Source: Bacteroidia bacterium (GTDB lineage: Bacteria; Bacteroidota; Bacteroidia; Flavobacteriales; NORP286). Taken from it: 5,096 nucleotides of DNA. Under the pieces are notes generated by a model, which worked only from the letters and a program-made list of their open reading frames with translations, did not search any database and had not been told where the DNA came from. Of the stretch, positions 1-5,096 are shown one piece after another. The position numbers and the translations under genes were made by a program. Location: contig JAESTI010000178.1 of the NCBI GenBank assembly GCA_016763665.1, forward strand, positions 1 to 5,096, read 5' to 3'. Numbering within the stretch: the first letter of the stretch is position 1; every line of letters starts with the position of its first letter.

Positions 1-19
1 AATTAAAATAGATGTTTTT

Positions 20-403
20 ATGGAAACCCGGAAAACAATTGAAACAAGCACGTCATCAGTTTGGATAGATGATGGTTTTATCAGAGTGGTTAAACGGCCT
101 AACACCAATGAAAATTTGCAAGATGCTAAAGAAGTGGTGGCAGCTATTCGAGAACTTACCGGAGGTACTAAAAGTCCGATATTGGTTGATTTTAGAAATT
201 TGGAATCTCAAGACGAGGAAGCAAAAAAATATTATGCCGGATGGTTCTCTGAAAACAAGGAAAGTGCCTGTGCACTGTTAGTTGGAGCACCTGGAAATAC
301 AAAAATCGCTAATCAATATATGGGGCTGTCTATGCCGATCATCCCTACAAGAGTTTTTAAAGATGAAAAAATGGCAATTGAATGGCTTAAACAATATTTA
401 TAA
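20..403 (+). CDS. Small SpoIIAA/STAS-like alpha/beta protein (DUF7793-type), first of a tandem pair
   Basis: A 127-aa soluble protein with no signal peptide or membrane segment. The inferred order is beta-beta-alpha-beta-alpha-beta-alpha-beta-alpha: TSSVW (11-15), a second strand ending in a KRP turn (about 21-27), a helix over 31-46, a strand ILVDFR (54-59), the conserved SQDEEA (63-68) opening a helix, a hydrophobic strand ACALLVG (83-89), a PTRVF strand (109-113) and a final helix with EWL (121-123). This resembles the SpoIIAA/SEC14-STAS-like small proteins of Bacteroidota that I recall as DUF7793; the family name is from memory and the function is unknown. About half its residues match the next gene. 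No in-frame stop precedes the ATG within the window, but this start lines up with the paralogue's N-terminus (MET versus MEN). A TAA at 4-6 in another frame could be the end of a preceding gene of the same operon. Confidence 0.85.
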   Translation: METRKTIETSTSSVWIDDGFIRVVKRPNTNENLQDAKEVVAAIRELTGGTKSPILVDFRNLESQDEEAKKYYAGWFSENKESACALLVGAPGNTKIANQYMGLSMPIIPTRVFKDEKMAIEWLKQYL

Positions 404-405
404 TG
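401..405 (+). other. TAATG stop/start overlap between the tandem paralogues
   Basis: The TAA stop of the first small gene (401-403) and the ATG of the second (403-405) share one A. No purine-rich Shine-Dalgarno run precedes this ATG; the preceding bases are AT-rich coding sequence. Re-initiation by a ribosome that has just terminated is therefore the simplest way to translate the second gene, which would keep the two products at linked levels. The overlap is seen directly; the coupling is inferred. Confidence 0.8.
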
Positions 406-807
406 GAAAATACTTCAAACACTATTGAAACCAGAACCTCCTCTGTTTGGCTTGGAGCTGACAATATCATAAGGATAATTAAAAAACCGGGCTGTGAAGA
501 AAATTTGGAAGATGCTAAAGAAGTTATAGCAGCAATTACCGAAATTTCCAAGGATAAAACGTACCCCAGTTTAGTAAATTTTAGAGGATTGAAATCTCAA
601 GATGAAGAAGCTCAAAAATTCTATGCCGATTGGTTCACTGAAAAACAAGGAAATGCATGCGCATTAATCATTGGTGCATTTGATAATCAAGCTTTGGCAA
701 AGGATTTTGTTGAAGATAAACACCCTACCACTCCTACTAAAGTGTTTCGTACTGAAGATAGTGCGCTCACTTGGTTAAGAGGTTTCTTAAGGCAAGAAGA
801 ATTCTAG
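403..807 (+). CDS. Small SpoIIAA/STAS-like alpha/beta protein (DUF7793-type), second of a tandem pair
   Basis: A 134-aa cytosolic-type protein, paralogous to the gene just upstream: roughly 61 of 122 aligned residues are identical by hand count. Shared blocks are TIET (7-10), TSSVW (12-16), ENLEDAKEV (33-41), SQDEEA (65-70), ACAL (85-88) and PTKVF (111-115). The least conserved part is the helix and loop at about 93-109, where the first copy has a glycine/methionine-rich segment (QYMGLSM) and this copy is acidic (DFVEDKH). It also carries a five-residue tail, RQEEF, that the first copy lacks. Its ATG overlaps the upstream TAA by one base, so the two are very likely co-transcribed and translationally coupled. 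Its TAG overlaps the stop of the convergent HD gene. Function is unknown. A regulatory or partner-binding role in the manner of STAS proteins is only inferred from the predicted fold, and no catalytic motif is visible. Confidence 0.86.
   Translation: MENTSNTIETRTSSVWLGADNIIRIIKKPGCEENLEDAKEVIAAITEISKDKTYPSLVNFRGLKSQDEEAQKFYADWFTEKQGNACALIIGAFDNQALAKDFVEDKHPTTPTKVFRTEDSALTWLRGFLRQEEF
804..807. other. CTAG palindrome holding the stop codons of two convergent genes
   Basis: On the + strand, TAG at 805-807 ends the second small protein. On the - strand, the complement of 804-806 also reads TAG and ends the HD phosphohydrolase. The two reading frames thus overlap by four bases within one self-complementary tetranucleotide. 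There is no room for a terminator between them, so each transcript must run into the antisense of its neighbour. Confidence 0.9.
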
Positions 808-2042
808 AGATATTTAAAATTTACCTCCTTAGGAAAACACAAATAATACTTCTCAACAGGATTAGAGAGCACTTTAATGTTCAAATTATCAGAAGCCTCC
901 GCTATGTCCTTAATGGTTTTATCTTTATAAAGAATGTTGATCCTTTGTTTGTCAGATAGATAAGCATCATTTTTAATCACATCTGTAAAAACCAAGTAAT
1001 CCGCATCCTTCTTGTTAATATTATACTGCTTTGTTATTTTATCTTGTAGATCATTAACAAACCCTTCATCAAATGGTTCGTTTTGGATTTTTATCTTGTA
1101 TAAATTCCTATTTGATAAATTCCATGACAGTCTTGATAACACTATATCATCATGAGATTTCCATTCTTTAACGGAAGAAAATACATCAAAATCATCTAAT
1201 TGGGCAAACTTTTCCAGAACTTCTTTGTCGGTTTCAAAATGGGCTTTGCTAACATTATTATACAGGAAGTACTTAAGTGCAGGAGTAGCAAACAACTCAA
1301 TATTCTTATTCGCAAGTTCCTTAGCTCTCTTTAAAATTTTAACGATCAAATTCTGAGCCGAAAGCGAAGTTTTGTGATAATAAACCTGCCAGTACATCAA
1401 TCTACGGGAAATTAAAAATTTCTCAACAGAATAAATGCCTTTTTCTTCAACTACTAAATTATCCTTATGTATATCTAACATAGAAATAATTCGTTGATAC
1501 CCTACCACTCCTTCTGCTACACCGGTAAAAAAGCTATCACGGCATAAGTAATCTAATCTATCCAAGTCTAATTGACTTGATACCAACTGATGCAGGAATG
1601 GCTTTTTATAATTGTTTTTGAAGATATCAATGGTCAGGCTTAAATCCCCGTTGTAAATTTTATTCAATCGATCAATAAACATTAAAGAAATATCCTCATG
1701 TGCAACTCCTTTCACAATACTTGATTCCAAGGCATGTGAATAAGGGCCATGCCCTATATCGTGCATCAAAATGGCTGCGGAAACTGCTTCACATTCAGCC
1801 TCTGATATTTTGTGTCCTTTAGATTTCAAAGTATCTAAAGCCATATTCATAAGATGTAAGGATCCTAGGGCATGGCCAAATCTAGTGTGTAACGCTCCCG
1901 GATAAACCAAGTGTGTCAAACCAAGCTGAGAAATGTGTCTTAATCTTTGAAAATATGGATGTTCTATTAGATCAAAAATAATCTCGTAAGGGATGGTGAT
2001 AAAACCATATACAGGATCGTTGAATATTTTTTTCTTGTTCAT
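804..2042 (-). CDS. HD-domain phosphohydrolase, COG1078/SAMHD1-like dNTP triphosphohydrolase family
   Basis: A 412-aa cytosolic protein, a usual length for bacterial COG1078 proteins. The HD metal site is complete: H57 (in RFGH, 54-57), H94-D95 (in MHDIGHGPYSH, 93-103) and D161 (in DLDRLDYL, 159-166). H98, H103 and the downstream H115-E116 match positions conserved in SAMHD1 (HDLGHGPFSH and the later KHE motif). Characterised relatives, SAMHD1 and Enterococcus EF1143, hydrolyse dNTPs to deoxynucleosides and triphosphate, so control of the dNTP pool is the best guess. The true substrate cannot be read from sequence, and other phosphohydrolase activity is possible. The C-terminal part (about 240-412) is much less conserved. 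The start is firm because an in-frame TAA directly precedes the ATG. The leader is taken up by a REP-like repeat, and I saw no good promoter match. The gene converges on the tandem small genes with overlapping stops. Confidence 0.93.
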   Translation of the reverse strand: MNKKKIFNDPVYGFITIPYEIIFDLIEHPYFQRLRHISQLGLTHLVYPGALHTRFGHALGSLHLMNMALDTLKSKGHKISEAECEAVSAAILMHDIGHGPYSHALESSIVKGVAHEDISLMFIDRLNKIYNGDLSLTIDIFKNNYKKPFLHQLVSSQLDLDRLDYLCRDSFFTGVAEGVVGYQRIISMLDIHKDNLVVEEKGIYSVEKFLISRRLMYWQVYYHKTSLSAQNLIVKILKRAKELANKNIELFATPALKYFLYNNVSKAHFETDKEVLEKFAQLDDFDVFSSVKEWKSHDDIVLSRLSWNLSNRNLYKIKIQNEPFDEGFVNDLQDKITKQYNINKKDADYLVFTDVIKNDAYLSDKQRINILYKDKTIKDIAEASDNLNIKVLSNPVEKYYLCFPKEVNFKYL

Positions 2043-2048
2043 TTATTC

Positions 2049-2108
2049 TTGTCAAGCTGAATTTATCGAAGTCTGGACAGGCAATATTTCGACAGGCTCA
2101 ATATGTCC
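2049..2108. repeat. REP-like imperfect inverted repeat in the leader of the HD gene
   Basis: The stretch contains two related arms in opposite orientation: GCTGAATTTATCGAA on the + strand (2056-2070) and TTGAGCCTGTCGAA on the - strand (complement of about 2088-2101). TCGAA (2066-2070) faces TTCGA (2088-2092), and GGACA (2075-2079) faces TGTCC (2104-2108). The wording, of the type 'TGAGCCTGTCGAA', resembles short dispersed intergenic repeats common in Bacteroidota genomes; that is recalled, not searched. It starts about 7 nt before the HD gene's ATG, so it would be part of that gene's 5' untranslated RNA if transcription begins further upstream. It contains no coding sequence of its own. Confidence 0.6.
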
Positions 2109-2236
2109 TAAATTTTTGAATTAAGAGGCCACAAAAATTGGCAAAATAAAGCTGAAAAGAAAATACAGCTATTGTTCTAACCCCTCAAGTCAAGAAAACT
2201 CCCAAATCGGAATTCTGAGGATTAAATGCAAAGCCT
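2109..2236. other. Intergenic remainder between the HD gene and the propeller gene
   Basis: An AT-rich stretch that must hold the 3' end of the propeller transcript and probably the promoter of the HD gene, both reading on the - strand. I found no classical GC-rich hairpin followed by a T-run and no convincing TAnnTTTG promoter. The nearest is TTATTTTG on the - strand (complement of about 2139-2146), with one mismatch and no upstream TTG at the usual distance. A weak pairing CCTCA/TGAGG (2183-2187 with 2215-2219) has a loop of about 27 nt. Confidence 0.35.
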
Positions 2237-3706
2237 TTATTGAATTACAACTTTTTTAGAAATAGTTGAGCCATTGGTTTTTAATTTAAATATATATATA
2301 CCTGCGTCCAAACCCTCAGGCAGTTCTATCTTTCTTGAAAATAAACCACTTACAACTTGAATTTCCTTATTTAAAATTAACTTTCCATCAATGTTGAACA
2401 ACTCTAAAGAAATTTTTTGAGCTATTTTCGATTTAAACTCAATATTTATTTTCTGTTTAGAAGGATTAGGGTATACAAAAAACTCCGTTGCATGAGTTCT
2501 ATCTTCTATCCCTGAAATTGTTTGTTCCTTGATAACCCACACCGGTTGAGGTGGGCAATATATATCCCCGTTATCCCAATAAATAACACGATCAGGAGTA
2601 ACCTGACCCATTACCGAGGAATTGCTTATATTTTTATAAACTTTTATTGAATTCGGTGGTGCTTGTTGCTTTGGTCCACCTCCGGGATTATCTACTCCAA
2701 CAGAACAGTAAATCACATCGTCTTTTGTATCCCAATAAAAGCCATAAAGGTTAGTATCGGTTGAATCAGAGTGATTTGGATCTACATTGACATTAATTAT
2801 TCTAGCAGGAATATTATGATCCTCTGGAGTCAAAGGATTGAGGTTTATATTATTTAAATCAAAAATTGACAATTCATAAGTGTGATGCCCAACAGCAAGT
2901 AATTCTCCATCTCCTTTAAACCAAACATTGTGCACAGTGCCATTAATGTTGCTAAGTTTTGTTGAATCTCCCAGAATACGTACATCCGGGTCATTAACAC
3001 CATCAAGTACTGATGCAGTATTGTAAATAAGAACTTGTGAGTCTCCTTCCCCTGTTCCTCCTTGCATACAGGCTACAAACATACGATCAGCCTGTTCATC
3101 AATAAACACATAGACCGGCCTTCCCATCTTTGTACTTGATATTACTCTGTTTGGGGCAACATTTCCTGTGACTGTTGATGCATTATTGAAAACCAAGATA
3201 TTCTCACCAAAAGTATTAGCTACGTATAGCATATCCCTTGATTCATCTACCCAACAACCATGAGGTTGTAATATTTGCGTTGAGTCACCAAAAATATGTC
3301 GAAAATTATCTACTTGGGGGCCACTCTTAGTACTGACCTGTGGAATAATTGCAACAGAGCCAACAGCTGTATCAGTATTAGTTGTTTCAATATTACCTTG
3401 GTTGGTAAAAATACTAACAACATATATGTCATCATCTGTTTCATTATAATAAAAACCATGCCCAAAATTGAGTTTCACACCATTATCGGTACATTGCTTT
3501 ATTGGAATCGTTGGAGCAGATTTTACATAAACCGTATCCGGATTACTCCCTAATTCAGGAACACCATCCATTCTTATCAATCCATGCCAATCAGCTGTTG
3601 GCAAATACTCTCCGGTACCCAAAAATAGTTTAAATGTAACAGTTGTATCCTGTGCAGATACTGAAATTGCTACGAATGTTATAAGGCTGAATAAAAACTT
3701 TCTCAT
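2237..3706 (-). CDS. Secreted NHL-like beta-propeller protein with T9SS type A sorting domain
   Basis: A 489-aa exported protein. Residues 1-19 form a Sec signal peptide (MRKF, a hydrophobic core, then SVSAQ with likely cleavage around 18-19). Residues about 20-75 match nothing I recognise. From about 80 to 385 there are propeller-like blades of roughly 50-60 residues. Blade cores include CWVDESRDMLYVAN (151-164), VFIDEQADRMFVA (200-212) and FYWDTKDDVIYCS (323-335). Blade ends include FNNASTVTGNVAPNRVI (173-189), YNTASVLDGV (228-237) and a final TPDRVI (370-375). This pattern is typical of bacterial NHL/SMP-30-like surface propellers. A linker with SGIEDR (398-403) leads to the sorting domain: YPNPS (412-416), a hydrophobic strand ending FNIDGK (437-442), AGIYIFKL (468-475) and the terminal KKVVIQ. 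T9SS would carry it across the outer membrane and release it or anchor it to the surface. No catalytic residues are evident; ligand binding or adhesion is only a guess. It is divergent from acs. Confidence 0.92.
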   Translation of the reverse strand: MRKFLFSLITFVAISVSAQDTTVTFKLFLGTGEYLPTADWHGLIRMDGVPELGSNPDTVYVKSAPTIPIKQCTDNGVKLNFGHGFYYNETDDDIYVVSIFTNQGNIETTNTDTAVGSVAIIPQVSTKSGPQVDNFRHIFGDSTQILQPHGCWVDESRDMLYVANTFGENILVFNNASTVTGNVAPNRVISSTKMGRPVYVFIDEQADRMFVACMQGGTGEGDSQVLIYNTASVLDGVNDPDVRILGDSTKLSNINGTVHNVWFKGDGELLAVGHHTYELSIFDLNNINLNPLTPEDHNIPARIINVNVDPNHSDSTDTNLYGFYWDTKDDVIYCSVGVDNPGGGPKQQAPPNSIKVYKNISNSSVMGQVTPDRVIYWDNGDIYCPPQPVWVIKEQTISGIEDRTHATEFFVYPNPSKQKINIEFKSKIAQKISLELFNIDGKLILNKEIQVVSGLFSRKIELPEGLDAGIYIFKLKTNGSTISKKVVIQ

Positions 3707-3750
3707 AATTAATTTTTTAATAGAACCCTTATCAAAAGAAAATTTGTATT

Positions 3751-3780
3751 TAAAGGTAAAAAATTAAAGCGGAATGCAAA
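3751..3780 (-). promoter_or_regulatory. Candidate Bacteroidota promoter for the propeller gene
   Basis: On the - strand a TTTG (complement of 3777-3780) is followed after 18 nt by TACCTTTA (complement of 3751-3758). The known Bacteroidota primary sigma-factor consensus is TTG, a spacer of about 17-23 nt, then TAnnTTTG. This match has correct spacing and one mismatch, the final A in place of G. Transcription would start near 3745, giving a leader of about 40 nt before the ATG at 3706. The region is very AT-rich, so a chance match is possible. Confidence 0.42.
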
Positions 3781-3845
3781 TAATTTTAGAATTTAACAAA
3801 AATGCCTTAAATTCATCCTTTCTTTAAATCTTAATATTATTACTT

Positions 3846-5096
3846 ATGGCGATACAGAAGATCAATTCATTAGAAGAATATCATGAACAATATGATAACA
3901 GTGTACAAGATCCTGAAAGCTTTTGGGCTGAAAAAGCAGAATCCTTTAGTTGGAAACAAAAATGGGACACTGTACTAGAATGGGACTTTGAAGGGCCAGA
4001 TGTTAAGTGGTTTCTGAATGGCAAGTTAAATATTACAGAAAACTGCCTGGACAGGCATCTCGAATCACAAGGAGATAAAACTGCTATTATCTGGGAACCC
4101 AATGATCCCAATGAAAAAGAGAAACACATTTCTTATAAAGAACTACATGAAGAAGTTTGCCGATTCTCCAATGTTCTAAAAAATAACGGAGCAAAAAAGG
4201 GTGACCGAATTTGCATTTATATGCCAATGGTTCCGGAATTGGCATATGCTGTATTGGCATGTGCCAGAATTGGAGCAATTCATTCTGTTGTATTTGCAGG
4301 CTTTTCAGCAACATCACTTGCAGACAGGATCATTGATTGTACTTGTAATATACTGCTTACTGCAGATGGTGTTTTTAGGGGAAACAAACAAGTACCACTT
4401 AAAGAAATTGCCGATGAGGCCTTAGAAAAATGCCCTACAATTGAAAAAAGCATTGTACTTAAACGCACGGGGTTTGAAGTAACTATGAAAGAAGGTCGGG
4501 ATGTTTGGTGGCACGAGGAAGTTGCCAAAGCTGATTCAAATTGCAATGCAGAAACAATGGATGCAGAAGATATGTTGTTTATCCTATATACTTCCGGTTC
4601 TACAGGAAAACCAAAAGGTGTTGTACATTCTTGTGGTGGCTACATGGTTTATGCTGAATATTCATTCAGAAATGTATTTCAATACAATGATGATGATATT
4701 TATTGGTGTACTGCAGATATTGGCTGGATCACAGGTCATTCTTATATTATATACGGACCATTATTAGCAGGAGCTACCACGCTTATGTTTGAAGGAATTC
4801 CAACATATCCTGATGCCGGTAGATTTTGGGATGTATGTGACAAATATAAAGTATCCATATTTTATACCGCGCCAACAGCAATTCGTGCACTTCAATCATT
4901 TGGAGATGAATATGTAACTCCTTACAGCCTGGATTCGCTAAGAGTATTAGGAACAGTTGGAGAACCTATTAATGTAGAAGCATGGCATTGGTATAACGAC
5001 AAAATAGGCAAAGGAAATTGTCCAATTGTAGATACATGGTGGCAAACAGAAACCGGCGGCATCCTTATTTCACCTCTGGCCGGAATTACAAAGCTG
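3846..5096 (+). CDS. acs: Acetyl-CoA synthetase (AMP-forming), N-terminal 417 residues, cut by the window end
   Basis: Acs activates acetate with ATP to acetyl-AMP and then forms acetyl-CoA in the cytosol, feeding the TCA cycle, glyoxylate shunt and lipid synthesis. The frame is open to the window edge. The full protein is usually about 630-650 aa, so about the last third is missing, including the CoA-binding C-terminal domain and the acetylatable lysine. Visible motifs are the P-loop YTSGSTGKPKG (248-258), YWCTADIGWITGHSY (286-300), LMFEG (around 315), FYTAPTAIRAL (around 342-352), VGEPIN (371-376) and DTWWQTETGG (396-405). Using Salmonella Acs numbering with an offset of 15, the acetate-pocket residues V310, T311, V386 and W414 correspond to I295, T296, V371 and W399. 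The tryptophan marks a short acyl pocket, so acetate is favoured over longer acids; propionate remains possible as a side substrate. The start is fixed by an in-frame TAA at 3825-3827. No Shine-Dalgarno sequence or clear promoter is visible. Confidence 0.96.
   Translation, partial: MAIQKINSLEEYHEQYDNSVQDPESFWAEKAESFSWKQKWDTVLEWDFEGPDVKWFLNGKLNITENCLDRHLESQGDKTAIIWEPNDPNEKEKHISYKELHEEVCRFSNVLKNNGAKKGDRICIYMPMVPELAYAVLACARIGAIHSVVFAGFSATSLADRIIDCTCNILLTADGVFRGNKQVPLKEIADEALEKCPTIEKSIVLKRTGFEVTMKEGRDVWWHEEVAKADSNCNAETMDAEDMLFILYTSGSTGKPKGVVHSCGGYMVYAEYSFRNVFQYNDDDIYWCTADIGWITGHSYIIYGPLLAGATTLMFEGIPTYPDAGRFWDVCDKYKVSIFYTAPTAIRALQSFGDEYVTPYSLDSLRVLGTVGEPINVEAWHWYNDKIGKGNCPIVDTWWQTETGGILISPLAGITKL

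Noticed and set aside
12..14. An earlier ATG upstream of the first small gene
   Set aside because: It is in a different frame from the protein that aligns with the paralogue; the ATG at 20 gives the matching N-terminus.
820..837. Small hairpin TTTaCCT-CCTT-AGGaAAA just after the convergent stops, considered as a + strand terminator
   Set aside because: It has only six pairs with an A-A mismatch in the stem and no following T-run, and it lies in the coding sequence of the HD gene, so it is likely chance.
771..959. A 62-codon + strand open frame across the end of the second small gene and the HD gene
   Set aside because: It overlaps both real genes in other frames, its protein is highly basic and low in complexity, and it has no family features.
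2183..2219. CCTCA/TGAGG pairing considered as a terminator for the propeller gene
   Set aside because: The stem is only five pairs with a loop of about 27 nt and no T-run follows on the - strand.
3296..3553. An 85-codon + strand open frame within the propeller gene
   Set aside because: It is antisense to well-supported blade sequence, and its composition (runs of Ile, Cys and Asn) looks like a complement of coding DNA.
3881..4767. Several open frames of 74-88 codons on both strands inside the acs gene
   Set aside because: They lie wholly within a strongly conserved acs coding frame, lack recognisable domains and read as out-of-frame or antisense acs sequence.
1..5096. CRISPR array, tRNA or rRNA genes, insertion sequence or prophage signs
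   Set aside because: I saw no regularly spaced repeats, cloverleaf-like sequence, transposase or integrase motifs, or terminal inverted repeats with target duplications. The genes are otherwise uniform in composition.

Overview
The window looks like chromosomal DNA of a Bacteroidota bacterium, probably from the flavobacterial/cytophagal side. The reasons are low GC, AT-rich leaders with no clear Shine-Dalgarno sequences, a secreted protein ending in a type IX secretion (T9SS) type A sorting domain, and a possible Bacteroidota-type promoter. The genus cannot be told from this sequence. Coding density is high and no stretch of 300 bases lacks a gene.

Layout from left to right. (1) 20-807, + strand: two tandem paralogous small proteins of 127 and 134 aa, about 50% identical by hand alignment. 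Their stop and start codons overlap as TAATG, so they are probably translationally coupled. They look like the small SpoIIAA/STAS-like alpha/beta proteins (DUF7793 type, from memory) that often occur in several copies in Bacteroidota. (2) 804-2042, - strand: a 412-aa HD-domain phosphohydrolase of the COG1078/SAMHD1-like dNTP triphosphohydrolase group, with all metal ligands present. It converges on the second paralogue so tightly that both stop codons lie in one CTAG palindrome. (3) 2043-2236: intergenic, with a REP-like imperfect inverted repeat that begins about 7 nt before the HD gene's start codon. (4) 2237-3706, - strand: a secreted beta-propeller protein with NHL-like blades, a signal peptide and a T9SS sorting tail. 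(5) 3707-3845: a divergent intergenic region with a candidate promoter for the propeller gene. (6) 3846 to the window end, + strand: the first 417 residues of acetyl-CoA synthetase (acs), cut by the window edge.

The genes do not form one obvious pathway. The housekeeping functions (acetate activation, nucleotide hydrolysis) sit beside two lineage-specific elements, the tandem small proteins and the exported propeller protein. No mobile element, CRISPR array, RNA gene or clear new defence system is visible. The points most worth a second look are the gene junctions (TAATG, CTAG), the duplicated small proteins, the repeat at the HD gene's start and the repetitive propeller.
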